Of a stretch of 64,000 nt of DNA, positions 34,960 through 46,804 are shown piece after piece. Numbering within the stretch: position 1 is the stretch's first letter; each line of letters starts with the position of its first letter. The position numbers were made by a program, and so were the translations under genes. This stretch comes from Portulaca oleracea (taxonomy: Eukaryota; Streptophyta; Magnoliopsida; Caryophyllales; Portulacaceae): assembly GCA_029582165.1 (NCBI GenBank), contig CM055887.1, forward strand, positions 12,451,190 to 12,515,189, given 5' to 3'. The notes beneath the pieces are model-generated. The model was not told the origin of the DNA, searched no databases, and saw only the letters and a program-made list of their open reading frames with translations.

Positions 34960-34961
34960 AC

Positions 34962-34973
34962 TGGTATCAGAGC
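34962..34973 (+). promoter_or_regulatory. Primer-binding site of copia C
   Basis: A perfect TGGTATCAGAGC, two bases after the LTR, matches the plant initiator-Met-tRNA 3' end. Confidence 0.92.
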
Positions 34974-35011
34974 TTTGGTTGGAGCGTGGTTGATCTGCAG
35001 ACTGAGAAGCA

Positions 35012-36467
35012 ATGGGGGGCGCTATTGTGAAGATTCCGGAATTCGATGGGAAAGACAACGCATGGTGGAGGATGCGCGTTGAGGATGTGCTCCGCCAGCA
35101 AAGGTTACATCTTGCGATGGATGATAAGCCAAAAGAGATGGAACAGAAGGATTGGGAAGAGCTTGATGGTCAGGCATTCAGTACAGTTAGGCTGATGCTA
35201 GCTCGGAACGTGGCTTTCAACGTCAAAGATTAGAAAATGACGAAAGACCTCTCGAGGCCTTGCAAAACACATATGAGAAACCTTCGGCGATGAACAAGGT
35301 ATATGTGTTACGTCGTTTATTTGAATTTAAGATGCAAGAGTCTGGTGATATGCATGATAGTATGAATGAGTTGAATATAATACTATCAAAGTTAACCTCT
35401 GTGGGATTTAATTTCGACGATGAGATGAACGCTAACATACTATTGGCTACCCTACCTAAGTCTTGGGAAAATTTCGTGACTTCTGTAACTTCTTCTACTA
35501 AGAAGGGTGAGAAATTGAAGTTTGGGAAATTAGAGACTTTGTCCTGAACGAAAGTATTCGTAGGAAAGATTCCGATGTGTCTGAGTCTTCGGGGAACGCT
35601 TTGACTGTCAGGGGTAGGAGGAATAGTGGGAGCTCGGGTCGGGGTCGATCAAAATCTAGAGGTCGAAACATGGAGCAAGTGTTGTGTTGGAACTGTGGTG
35701 ATAGAGGTCATTTTCGTAGGGATTGTTCCAAACCCAGGAAGAGCAATCATAATGACCATGACTCTGTATATTCTGCTGAGGATATGGGTGATGTCATAAC
35801 TGTTAGTGTTGACAAGTCAGAAAAGAGTTGGGTGATAGATTCGGGTGCTTCATTTCACTCTTCGTCTAGCAGGGAGGCCTTTAGCAATTTTGTGAGTGGG
35901 AGGTTTGGCAGGGTTAGGCTTGTAAACGGTCACAACCTAAAGGTGCTAGGAAGAGGTGATGTGAATATTAAAACTTCTAAGGGTGGAACTTGGCGGTTGA
36001 AGAATGTTCAGTATATTCCGGGTCTAACCAAGAACCTTGTATCCGTGAATCAACTGGATGAGGAGGGGTTCACGACGAGATTTGAAGATGGTCATTGGAG
36101 GGTAACGAAAGGATCTCTGATAATTGCTAATGGCAGGAAAAAGGGGAAACTATATTCTGTCATTGATAAATCTAACATGCCGGTTCATGCTCGTCAAAGG
36201 CGTGTTAGCTTCTCTGATGAGAGAAGGGAACCAGAAACGAGGAGGTTTCAGGTCGAGGCTACGGGAACGGATGATCAATCGAGGAGCGCATCTAACTTGC
36301 ATGGGAATTCGACAAGTTCAACACGAGGTAAAATCTCAATCCAAAATTCCCCTAAGTTGTTGACGATGATGCATATGTCGAAGTTGCAGGGGCGTGATCA
36401 GTTCAAGTGGGAGCCTGTTGCAAAAAGAGGAGTTGATGGGAGGTCAAGATCGAGATGGATGCACTAG
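35012..36467 (+). pseudogene. Copia C gag-protease, frameshifted
   Basis: Gag begins at ATG 35012 (MGGAIVKIPEFDG), shortly after the primer site, and stops at TAG 35231-35233. It resumes in another frame (35260-35547, EKPSAMNKVYVLRRLFEFKM) and again at 35577, where the knuckle CWNCGDRGHFRRDC and protease SWVIDSGASFHSS are found. After KRVSF-like sequence of the pre-integrase region (RQRRVSFSDERREPE) the frame passes straight into unrelated low-complexity sequence. This marks a deletion of integrase, RT and RNase H. One stop and two frameshifts mean this copy cannot make a full Gag. Confidence 0.9.
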
Positions 36468-36547
36468 AGGATTCGAGGAGGTGTTGAAGTGGTGATTGAT
36501 GATAATCGACGAAGGCTGCGTTTACAATTGGTCTCCAAGTGGGAGAT

Positions 36548-37046
36548 TGTTGGGTTGAATGTGGAGACCAATTTTGGGTTGGTCTCTATCTCTTGGGGAG
36601 CAAGGTAAAAGAGTTTGAGTGGGAATCAAGTTGTTGATTTGTTCCACTTCCTTTTTGTAATTCCTTTGCTGTAGGGATTTTATTAATCCTAAAATTGTGT
36701 CAGTCTTGTACTATAAATAGAGCCTAGGTGCTAAGTTTATTTGTATTGCAATTGAGAGTGTTTCATCTTATACCACAAGAGATTGATCTGTAATCTCTGT
36801 GTTCCTGAAGGAGTTGTGTGAGGCTCATCTGTGAGTGTTGAGTTCTCAGGTTGTAACTCTAGGGAGGTTGTGAGAGATTGTGGAGGTTTGGGAATCTCTG
36901 AAACACCGTTGTAATCCTCTTATAGTGCATTGTTCGTGGTTTTTTCCCGGTTTGGGTTTTCCACGTTAATGCCTTGTGTCGAATCTTTATTTATTTTTCG
37001 CCTTTATTATTGTTTGTCTGCTAACTACGCCCTGAGAATCCTAACT
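36548..37046 (+). repeat. 3' LTR of copia C
   Basis: A 499-bp LTR preceded by the polypurine tract CAAGTGGGAGAT (about 36536-36547). The terminal CA is mutated to CT at 37046. Confidence 0.92.
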
Positions 37047-37051
37047 AAACT

Positions 37052-37872
37052 TGCCATATCTAAATCCTAATTCTTTTGTCTTAGTTTATATTTGGATAGG
37101 TTGTAAATAATCTACCTTCTATTAATGATATGTTAATGTGAATCCGAGCATGTTCTGGTGTATGAGAGGCACTAAAGGTGAAACATCAAGGATTCAAGGT
37201 TACATTGCTGGAATTTAGGAAGCTCGTAATAGAAGGAAGTTTGATGGACATCAATTGTGTATACTAGAGATTGTTCATAGAATTAAAAGGAATATTTTTT
37301 CTAACATACTACATTTGGGGATTCATTCAAGCATCATATGTGTGTAAATAATATTTTGCATGGATTCATACATGGTTATGTAGGAGGTTTGATATTAGTG
37401 TGTATAGAGTTTAATGAGTTTTGCCCTTTCGACTTATACAATATTGTTTATGAATAATTAATGTCTCGTGTTTCTTTTCCATGAATAATTAATGGCAATG
37501 AACGATTTCTAAGTTATGGGTTAATTGAAATTTGTCTCTCTAAGTTGCAAACTATTGGGTAAAATTGTTAAATTTGACCACTCCATTTCCCGCCCGGGGA
37601 AGTATTGGTTTTTATCATTCTAAATCGCTTCTTCTTTTTTACTTGGATTGAAGATGCTTGGTAATATACTTATTTTTTTAAAACAAAAATAACATATTTA
37701 TTTTATTTATTATACTATTTAAAATTTTAAATACCCCATGCATTGCACGAGTTAAAAACTATTAATAATAATAACAATAACATTAATAATAATAACAATA
37801 ATATAAATATTAAAAATAATAATAATAATAATAAATATGTTATTTTTTTAAAAAAAATTGCACGCCCAAAAC
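37052..37872. other. Spacer with (AAT/AAC)n tract
   Basis: No gene is recognised. An imperfect trinucleotide repeat lies at about 37762-37830, next to the GC-rich palindrome that follows. Confidence 0.5.
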
Positions 37873-38074
37873 AACGGTTACCGCACGAAAATTGTAGCGG
37901 TACCGTCGTCGTTGTCGCACGCCAATTGCAGCGACACCGCGGCAGTTGCCGCGTGGAACGTGTGATAACACCGCTGTTAATGTCGCACGTTCCATGCGGC
38001 AATTGTCGCGGTGTCGTCGCAATCGGCATGCGGCAACGACGGTGGCATCACCGCACTTTTCGTGCGGCAGCCGT
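37873..38074. repeat. GC-rich imperfect palindrome of unknown origin
   Basis: The left arm (from CCGCACGAAAATTG at 37881 to GTGGAACGTG near 37962) pairs with the right arm (CACGTTCCATGCGG near 37986 to TTTTCGTGCGG at 38067) over about 80 bp with few gaps. A 24-bp loop lies between them. The arms are built from degenerate units like GCACGxxAATTGCAGCG. GC content is far above the surroundings. No protein is supported. It could be a MITE, a CACTA subterminal region or a hairpin RNA source. Confidence 0.7.
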
Positions 38075-39579
38075 CCTGTCATGATTTTTTCTGGAAAAAT
38101 TCTTAAGTTTACGCATTTTTTAAAAAATTATAATTTACCAACTAACCTCTTTTTCTTCAGATGATCTACCACCTTGCATTGACACTTTAGGTTCAATTTT
38201 AAAAGCCTAACACAATTTTAATGATTATTGATAGATTTGAGGTTGAGATAATTTGAGAGGATGAGGGAGAGGAGAGAGAAACTGAAGGGCATATAATGTC
38301 ATTTGGGGGGGGGGGGGGACGTTAGTAAAAAAGTTGTCGACAAATAACAATGCCCTTTGGAATTTATTTGTTTTTAAGTCTACCACTTGAAATGTGTTAA
38401 AAACATGTTGACAACTTGGAATAACCAGTAGTTGATGCTTACTATTTGGAATTTCCATTTTTTTAATTAAAATTACACTCCACAATTGAAGTCCCTTCAA
38501 CTTCTTAAATTTAATTGATAATTTATTTTTTTGAAGAGTTTAATCACTATAAATAAATTAATTGATACTTTATTACATTATAATTATTCAAACCGCTTTA
38601 AATAAATTAAATATAAAAATTTACAATGATCAAAATAATTTCTTTGTTTCAACACAATTATGAAAATCACTATAAATAAATTAAATATAAAACTTTAAAA
38701 ATTATCGAAATAATCTCTTATCTATTATTATATTAAAACAAGACGTGCTTATCGAACAATTTGCCATACATGTGGCATTCATATATAACAAATTAAACAC
38801 CGACTTTTTTTTTTATTAAAATTTAAACTCCAAAACTGAAGTCGGTTAAGCTTCCTAGATTTAATCTATATTTATATATATGTTAAAACCAAACCACTTA
38901 AAGGAAATCCATACCTAAATGGTGAAATTTGAAAATCTTGGTCGCTCATAATCTACTTCTGAACCTAAAGAATTTTTTCAATTAAAGAAAGTAGGTATAT
39001 TTTGTTTACACCAAGGTTACCTTGGTGGGCGGTATAGAATATAAGGAATATTACCACTTGACTACCACATCTTTAGTATCACTGTTACATACAAAAATAA
39101 TATTATATCAATCATTTTGAAAGTGGATTTATTATATATGAAATTAATATATAATATACGAGGATTTATGAAAAATAAATAAATGATAAAACTTTTACCT
39201 CATATAAAAATAATATTATATCAATCATTTTGAAAGTGGAGTTAATATGAGATTAATGTATACTATACGAGGATTAATGAAAAATAAATAAATGATCAAA
39301 CTACAACATATTTTTATTTAGAAAATATATTTTTGAACCTATTTCTTAATATATAAATAATTCAAATTAAGAAAAAATTATTATTTTTTTATGAGATTAA
39401 TATATTGTAGAGTTGCTTACGTTTATTCAAATTGACTAATAAAAAATTTATTTTTATTATTTTTTTATTATTATATGTGTTTAAGATAAAATTATAACAC
39501 ATCTTTCTTGATTTTTCATATTCATAATACCATTTCATTCACTAAATTGATAAGTAATTATTTAATAATTAATTTATAT

Positions 39580-39642
<63 letters not shown>
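38075..39642. other. AT-rich spacer with direct repeats, G14 run and (TA)n tract
   Basis: A run of 14 G lies at 38305-38318. Two direct copies of about 100 bp (from AATAATATTATATCAATCAT near 39095 and again near 39203, each ending in AAATAAATAAATGAT) form a degenerate duplication. A (TA)n tract lies at about 39587-39642 and borders the following MULE end. No gene is recognised. Confidence 0.6.
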
Positions 39643-39644
<2 letters not shown>

Positions 39645-40025
39645 AAAATTGGATTCTAATAATTCCTACTTTCATTTTGGATTCTGGCAGTCCAAAAAAA
39701 ATAAACTTGGATTTTATTGGTACCAAATCCACCTTCAAATTATTTTTATTTTTTTCATTCCTATCTAACATTGTTTTTGTTTTTTTGTTCATTCCCCACA
39801 AAGGTAATGAAGTATAGTTACTAAAACAATTTTTAAATTATTTTTTTGAAATTCTGAGAAATTATTATGATTTTTTAAAAGGAATAAAAGTGAACAAATC
39901 ATAAAAAATCGTAAAAATATTCAAAACAATTGGGAGAAACGTTGTAAATTTATTAAAAATCATGGTAAAGTGTTATACTAAGTTTTGAATCAAACACAAC
40001 ACAAAATCTATTATATTTAGGGTAT
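39643..40025. mobile_element. Truncated MULE of the GGAAAATTGGA family
   Basis: The start GGAAAATTGGATTCTAATAA matches the TIR of the complete element at 49085-49618. Internal blocks follow in the same order in both (ACCAAATCC/TACC, CACAAAGG, TTATTATGATT, GGAATAAAAG, TATTTAGGGTAT). The copy stops at about 40025 where SINE-like sequence begins, so the right end is lost. Confidence 0.7.
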
Positions 40026-40026
40026 A

Positions 40027-40174
40027 CCACAGGTCCCGAGATCAATTCCTGGGAGCAGCAACAGGCGTATATGCCTGGTTTCCCCCTTCCCCCATAGGTT
40101 GGTGGACCCATTGGGCTTTCCCTGAGATAGGGGGCCTAGTGGGTAGCCCGACTTACCATTGTAATATATATATA

Positions 40175-40235
<61 letters not shown>

Positions 40236-40240
40236 ATTAA
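40027..40240 (+). mobile_element. SINE-like retroposon 3' part with (TA)n tail
   Basis: GGTCCCGAGATCAATTCCTGG resembles the box B region of tRNA-derived plant SINEs of the AU type, where the same position reads GGTCCCGGGTTCGAATCCTGG. A GC-rich tRNA-unrelated body follows, then ACTTACCATTGTAAT and a (TA)n tail. Box A was not found, so the 5' end is missing or too diverged. Family assignment is tentative. Confidence 0.5.
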
Positions 40241-40283
40241 TTATTTCAATTTTATTAAGTTTAACAAACATATTCTATCATAA
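40146..40283. repeat. Left copy of a 138-bp direct repeat flanking the gypsy fragment
   Basis: It runs from GCCCGACTTACCATTG through the (TA)n tract to ATATTCTATCATAA. The copy at 45752-45888 has the same order with few differences. The gypsy fragment lies exactly between the two. Confidence 0.85.
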
Positions 40284-43200
40284 GTTCGGTGGAGGATGGG
40301 AGTGGATACAATGAATTGACCCAGCCTGGCCTTCTCTTTCTTTTGTTGATATGATAAGTCCGGTGGCAACACTCCACACACAAGATAATTGACGTAGTCG
40401 GCATACCATGGAATGAATGGGGTACACGTGGCCATGAGCTTCTCTTCCGGAAAAGAATCATCAATAGGGAGCTTCTCCTTCGGAACATCCTCCAATCGAG
40501 AGAGATGATCGGCCACCACGTTTTGCAATCCGGGCTTGTCCCGAATTTCAAAATCGAACTCTTGGAGTAATAACACCCAGCGAATGAGCCGAGGTTTAGA
40601 GTCCGACTTCTTCATGAGGTGTCGAATGGCGGCATGATCAGTGAACACAATCACCTTGGAGGTGATCAAGTATGGTCGAAACTTCTCCAAGGCGAAAACG
40701 ACCGCCAAGAACTCTTTCTCCGTGGTGGCGTAGTTGACTTGAGCCTCATCCAGAGTTCGGCTCGCATAATAGATGGCGAAAGGCTTGCCATCTCTTCTTT
40801 GCCCTAAAACAACCCCCAATGCGTAATCACTCGCATCACACATCACTTCAAACGGCAAACTTCAATCCGGGGCTTGCATAATAGGCATAGTGATCAAAGC
40901 TTCTTTCAACCTGTTGAAAGCACTCAAGCAAACATCATCAAATTCAAAAGGCACATCTTTGACAAGCAATCGGGTGAGAGGTCTAGCAATTTTTGAAAAA
41001 TCTTTTATGAACCGTCGGTAGAAACCAACGTGTCCAAGAAAACTCCTAACACCCTTAACAAAAGTTGGAGGTGGTAATCTTTCAACCACCTCAACCTTTG
41101 CTTTGTCAACCTCAATGCCTTTGCTTGACACAATATGACCAAGGACTACACCCTCTTGTACCATGAAATGGCACTTCTCCCAATTCAAAACCAAATTCAC
41201 TTCTTCACATCGAGACAACACTTTAGCAAGATTTCTCAAACAATGATCAAAAGAATTGCCATAGACTGAAAAATCATCCATAAACACCTCCATAATGTCC
41301 TCAATAAAATCAGAGAAAATAGCCATCATGCATCGTTGAAAAGTAGCGGGTGCATTACACAACCCAAATGGCATTCTCCCATAGGCAAATGTACCGTAAG
41401 GACAAGTAAAGGTGGTCTTTTCCTGATCACTAGGGTGGATAGGGATTTGGAAAAACCCGGAATACCCATCTAGATAACAAAAGAATGAATTATTCGCCAG
41501 TCTTTCAAGCATTTGGTCAATGAAGGGGATAGGGAAATGGTCTTTACGGGTGGCATCATTCAACTTGCGGTAATCAATACACATCCTCCACCCCCTAATA
41601 GTCCTGGTAGGAATCAACTCATTGTTCTCATTTTTCACCACAGTCATCCCTCCTTTCTTAGGCACAACATGCACCGGACTCACCCACTCACTATCAGAAA
41701 TAGGGTAGATAATCCCAGCATCAAGTAATTTCAAGACCTCATTTTTCACCACCTCTTTCATGTTAGGGTTTAACCTTCTTTGACTTTGAATGGTGGGTTT
41801 ATAATCATCTTCCATCAAAATCCTATGCATGCAAAATGAGGGACTAATTCCTTTAAGGTCATCTATGGTATAGCCAACGACCTTACGATGCGACCTAAGG
41901 ACTCTCAACAATGAATCAATCTCAGCATCATTCAAGTTTGCATTCACAATCACAAGATAAGAGGAATCGGGGCCAAGAAATTCATACCTTAGGGAAGAAG
42001 GGAGAGGTTTCAGTTCTACCTTTGGTGCTTCCTTCTCGCTCGAAGCTTGCTTGCTTTTTCTTTCAACCTCTAGTGCATCCACCGTTTCCAGCGTTGGTGG
42101 AACTTCTGGGGATGCCTGCAAGAGCTTCACACAATCGGCAACCTCGGGATCGTGATCCTGAGTTTTACTGTTAGACAATAAACAAAGCTCAAGAGGATCG
42201 TGAGAATGAATGTTAGTGTTATCTTCCCTAAGAATGGAATCAATGATATCCACTCTAAAGCAATCATCAGAAAATGCAGGGAATTTAGCAGCTTCAAACA
42301 AATTAAACTCAGCTTTCTCACCTCCTATACTAAAGGACATCCTACCATTTTTCACATCAATGCAACACCCAGCCGTAGCTATGAAAGGTCTACCAAGAAT
42401 AATGGGGGTACGGGTGTCTTCCTCCATCTCTAGGGTAACAAAGTCAACAGGAACAAAGAAACTACCCAACTTAATGGGGACATCCTCTAAAATTCCTATG
42501 GGAAACTTGACCGATCGGTCGGCCAACTGGAGGGAAATGGTAGTGGGCTTTAGTTCACCCATACCAAGCTTTTGGGACAAAGAGAGGGGCATAAGACTCA
42601 CACTAGAACCAAGATCACATAATGTACGATCTTTGGAAATCTTTCCAACCTCACAAGGAATGGTGAAGCTACCGGGATCCTTAAGCTTCGGGGGAAGCTT
42701 ATTTTGGAGCACGGAACTGCACTGTTCCGTCAATGCCACTGTCTCATGCTCTTCCAACTTCCTCTTGTTTGTCAAAATTTCCTTCAAAAATTTAGCGTAG
42801 GAAGGCATTTGAGACAGGGCATCGGTGAAGGGAATGTTAATATGAATTTTCTTGAGGATCTCCAAGAACTTCCTGAATTGCTTATCACTTTTAGCCTTAG
42901 CCAATCTTTGAGGGAAAGGCAAGGGTGGAGTGTAAACTCTTTGGGGAACTCTTGTTGCATCCTTAGGAACTTCTTTCTCAACTTGCACATCAACATCAAT
43001 CATAGGTTCTTTAGGAGGCACATTTACCTCTTCATGCACATCATTACTCACATCAGCATTCACATCATTCACAACATTCTCAACATGAACTACATCCTCA
43101 GCAACATCATCATCGTCATGCACATCAACAACAACATGCTCATCACACACAGCCTTAGGCCCCGCCAATTGCGTCCCGCTTCTTAAGGTTATGGCATTGC

Positions 43201-43591
43201 ATTGGTCCTTTGGGTTCGCAACAGGTTGGCTAGGAAGCTTTCCTGGAGGAGTGGTGGAAGTACTAGCCTGACTAGCAATCTGAGATTCAAGCATTTTGTT
43301 GTGAGTGGCCAACTGGTCAACTCTATCAACTAAAAGCTTGATAGTCTCTTCTTACTGATTTTGAGACACAACCATACGTTCCACCAATGCCTTCCAGTCA
43401 GGCTCTTGGGTTTGTCGAGGCTGGGGTTGGGGGTTGGGCTTGCTGTCTTTGGAAATCAGGTGGTCTTTGAGTCTGTTGTTGTTGGTGCGGTCCCGTGGGA
43501 TTGTTATTCCGATAGGAAAAATTAGGATGATATCTAAATCCCGGGTTGTAGATATTAGAGTATGGGTCAAAGTTCTGTCTTGGGTTTCCAA
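40284..43591 (-). pseudogene. Athila-type protease, RT and RNase H remnant
   Basis: One frame runs from the gag C-terminus (43591) through protease (CDLGSSVSLMPLSL, then ILGRPFIATAG), RT (RMCIDYRKLNDATRKDHFP, FGLCNAPATFQRCM, catalytic FMDD at about 41273-41284) and RNase H ([29 protein letters not shown]). Two stops break it: TAA at 43352-43354 and TGA at 40862-40864, where a Trp codon is likely (just before [10 protein letters not shown]). After LSYQQKK (about 40340) the sequence no longer looks like pol, and the frame then runs into the flanking repeat. Catalytic Asp residues of RT and RNase H are present. Integrase is absent. Confidence 0.93.
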
Positions 43592-44618
43592 TATAATTGG
43601 TCTGGTCCGAGGTCTCGGGACTAGCTAACCCAACAGGACAAAACAAGGTCTCATGGTCAAATGAATTACAAGAAGCACACGGTAGGGGAGGATTGGGATT
43701 TACATGCAAACGGTCTATCTTCTGAGTCACAGCATCTATTTTAGCAGTCAAAACAGTAATGGCATCAACATCATACTTACCTCCCATTCTCGAGGAACGG
43801 GGCTTGGACCATTGATGACTGTTGGACGCTATTTGCTCGATCAAAGAATAAAGATCATCGACTGCTTTGTTCATGATGTTCCCCCCAGCTGCTGCGAGAA
43901 TCATCGCCCTCAACTGATCATCCACTCCATTGTAGAAGGCATGGATGGGCACCCATGGCTCAAGACCATGATGTGGACACCGGCGAAGTAGATCCTTAAA
44001 CCGTTCCCAAGCCTCGTACAGGTTCTCATCCGGCTCTTGGACGAAGGTGGATATTTGGTTGCGGAGACTTGTCAGCTTACTTGGCGGGAAATATTTGTTA
44101 AGAAATGCGCTCGCCATCTGATCAAAAGCGGTGATGGAGTTCGGCGGAAGAGAGTCTAGCCACTCTCATGCTCGATCCTCCAAGGAAAACGGAAACAACC
44201 TCAGCTTGATTGCATCCGGTGAGGTCCCGTTCGCCTTGAACGTATCGCACGCCTCGCGAAAGATACAGAGGTGTCGGTTGGGGTCCTCACTAGGGTGACC
44301 ACGAAATGGCGAAGCTTTGACCAGATTAATCAAGGAATTCTTCAACTTAAAATCATTGTTGGCGATGTTAGGAGGGTTGATGGCCGTGGGAGGATCTGTG
44401 ACATTTGGGGTCATGTATTGTTCCAATGTCTTCGGTTGTGCTTCTCCGGCCATTTTCGATTGTGATGCAGACTCCTCTTCTTGCTTCTTGCTAGCTTTCT
44501 CTATTTGCAGCCTCTTTCTCCGAGAATGGAAAGTGCGTTCAATCTCGAGGCCGAACTCAAATTCCGGAGATTTTTGCATACACCAAGAGTACCTAGCAAA
44601 ACAAGAAATGAAACACAA
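43398..44618 (-). pseudogene. Athila-type gag remnant
   Basis: The frame starts before 44500 (FGLEIERTFHSRRK) and passes MAGEAQPKTLEQYMTP. It stops at TGA 44166-44168 after FSLEDRA, where an Arg codon (CGA to TGA) would be a simple source. It goes on in the same frame with EWLDSLPPNS and MASAFLNKYFPPSK to 43398. A zinc-knuckle-like CASCNSFDHETLFC lies near 43680. A frameshift between about 43430 and 43590 separates it from the protease frame. The true start is uncertain, and no clear ATG context marks it. Confidence 0.88.
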
Positions 44619-44716
44619 TCAATCACAAGTAAAGGAAAGAAAAAGAAAGAAAAGAAAATAAAAAAACAGCTTAGTCAATCTAAGAGTCTTTGCTTAATGG
44701 CTACTAGGGACAAAGT

Positions 44717-44733
44717 CCCCGGCAACGGCGCCA
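44717..44733 (-). promoter_or_regulatory. Primer-binding site of the Athila-type element
   Basis: Plus-strand CCCCGGCAACGGCGCCA is the 3' end of a plant tRNA-Asp-like molecule. The sense strand therefore carries TGGCGCCGTTGCCGGGG, the primer site usual for this gypsy group. Confidence 0.85.
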
Positions 44734-44735
44734 AA

Positions 44736-45751
44736 AACTTGACAGGGCCGCAAGCGCACGGGTACTATTGTAGCAATGTCAAGGTCGATCCCACAGAGAC
44801 TCAATTAGCAGCTCAATAAACTAATCTCTATCACGATTGCTAAGCTAATCAGATTTTAGGTTTTGAAAAATATTTAACAACTAATCAACTAATAAAGCAA
44901 CGAAAAATCAATCACAGATTCTATCAAGAGAGAAAGACTTCTAGGGAGATGCTAACCTAACAACGAGTTTGATTACTAAAACCTAGCCTGCACAATCATA
45001 CATTCAAGAATGAATCAAGAATCGACAACCTCTGAATTCTATCGCCCTTTCGATGCTAAATAGAATTATTCTAAACAACCTAATCAACAACTTTCGTGTG
45101 CCTTTTAGGTTAAACAGAATTGAAGGTCTCAAAAAGTCAGGTTATCTAATGATTCCCTAGTTTACTACTCCTTTTTCAACTTTCGTAAGCCTCGGTAGAC
45201 AGGTTGGTAGTCAGACTACCCTAATTCACCTTTCGGTACTTCTTAGGTTAATCTCAAACTTACAAATATCCAAGGCCTTAAGAATATTCATAAACATGGA
45301 AAACACAACCTTCTATTGATTCTAATCAAGAATTCATGCACAAACTAATAACAAACAATCAAACTACATTGTTTCGGGTTGCAAAACCCTAGAATTCAAG
45401 AAAATTACTCACTCATGTTCAAGAAAAGCACGACACAAGTTCCAAACATCATGATTAATTCTCAAAATAAGAAAGAAATTGGAAAGAAAAATAACTACGA
45501 AGAATTACAACCGTCGAGTCTTTCGATCCCGGGGTGGAGTCTTCCTCGCGAGCGTAGATAAATTCTTCCCGAGTCTTGATCTTGATTTTTATTTGAATTA
45601 ATCTAAATCTTGGTCTTGATTAATGGGGAGGAGTAGATGGGATGATTTTTTGCTCTCTTGATGGAAGGGTAGAATAATAGATGGATGAATAAAATCTCCC
45701 CTGGACGAATGAATCCCCCCACAAAATATAACCGTCGCTGCTCTTTTAGTT
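44736..45751 (-). repeat. Partial 5' LTR of the Athila-type element
   Basis: From the primer site to the direct repeat, about 1 kb of non-coding sequence includes GTCGATCCCACAGAGA (about 44785-44800), a block typical of gypsy LTR ends. No second LTR is left for comparison, so the outer LTR end is not known. Confidence 0.7.
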
Positions 45752-45773
45752 GCCCTGACTTACCATTGTAATA

Positions 45774-45840
<67 letters not shown>

Positions 45841-45888
45841 ATGAGTTATTTCAATTTTATTAAGTTTAACAAACATATTCTATCATAA
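45752..45888. repeat. Right copy of the 138-bp direct repeat
   Basis: It starts GCCCTGACTTACCATTG, holds a (TA)n tract (about 45776-45836) and ends ATATTCTATCATAA, like 40146-40283. The SINE-like body is not included, only its last bases and tail. Confidence 0.85.
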
Positions 45889-46163
45889 AAAGTTTGGCAC
45901 ATATAAATCTCGACAGTTTAATAGTTGACAATTTTCTCGTGCATTAGGGGCAACAAGCTTGTGCACAGTGTGGGAGATCCAAATGTAGGCTATCTTCTCC
46001 CCCCCCCCCCCAACTTGAACTAGTGTTCATCGAGAAACTGATTTCGACGGACTTGTGAAAAAAACTTTGAAACCCCCATTTTTTAAATACTAAAAGAAAC
46101 CCATAAGGAAACCTGAGGAAAAGTAAGAGAAAAAAACAAACAAGAAGAGGAAGAAGAAGATAA
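45889..46163. other. Short spacer with C13 run
   Basis: A run of 13 C lies at 45999-46011. No gene is seen. Confidence 0.5.
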
Positions 46164-46172
46164 TAATAATAA

Positions 46173-46804
46173 CGGTTTTGCTAAACGTCGCCCTGGGGGC
46201 GATGGTTAAGAGAGAATCTAAATTATTTTTTTTTAATTGTAAACCCCTATATAATCTAATATATGTGATAAAAGATTATCTTTTTAATAAAATATAACTT
46301 ATTATCTAATCAAATCTACATAAATCTTATCATTACCTTATTAGCAATTTCCCTTTCTTCCTTCAAAAAATTTCCCTCAAAAAAAATCTCCTTTCTTTCT
46401 TCCCAAAATTCACCTTTAATTTCAGACAATGCCGTCTGTAATACTTATAATCAACCCCATGAAACACAAGTACGTACGATTAATGCTGGAGATAAATAAT
46501 TACTGATTAATTAACTAACTTACTCTTTTATTAAATAAAAGTTGCCATGCTCTTCCGCTTTGTAAATATCAGACAAAAAACTTGATAGGATCAAGGAAGA
46601 TATAGGTTACGAGATTGAAAATAATTAGAAAATGCTAATAAAGTAATGATAAGATTTATCTAGATTTGATTAAATAATAAGGTATATTTTATTAAAAAGG
46701 TAATCTTTTATCATATATATTAGATTATATAGGGTTTTACAAATAAAAAAAATAATTTAGATTCTCTCTTAACCATCGCCCCTAGGGCGACGTTTAGCAA
46801 AACC

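Larger units (their letters stand above)
34462..37046 (+). mobile_element. Copia element C: non-autonomous, gag-protease only
   Basis: Two LTRs (34462-34959 and 36548-37046) with a perfect target duplication AAACT (34457-34461 and 37047-37051) bound an interior of only 1.6 kb. It has a primer site, gag, zinc knuckle and protease, then jumps to a short 3' remnant and a polypurine tract. Integrase, RT and RNase H are absent. The last LTR base is T where CA is expected. The LTRs differ at about 24 positions by eye (about 95% identical), making it older than copia A. Its gag is clearly related to that of copia A. Confidence 0.93.
40284..45751 (-). mobile_element. Athila-type Ty3/gypsy fragment, 3' part missing
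   Basis: The minus strand holds a partial LTR, a tRNA-Asp-type primer site, gag, protease, RT and RNase H, then ends abruptly. Integrase, the rest of pol and the 3' LTR are missing. The gag (FPPSKLTSLRNQI, YEAWERFKDLLRRCPHHG) and the RT motif FMDDFSVYG are typical of the Athila lineage. It sits between 138-bp direct repeats instead of a 5-bp duplication, so this is not a normal integration. Confidence 0.9.

Noticed and set aside
39508..39801. Tyr-Ile repeat frames (also near 14469 and 47411)
   Set aside because: They are translations of (TA)n microsatellites.
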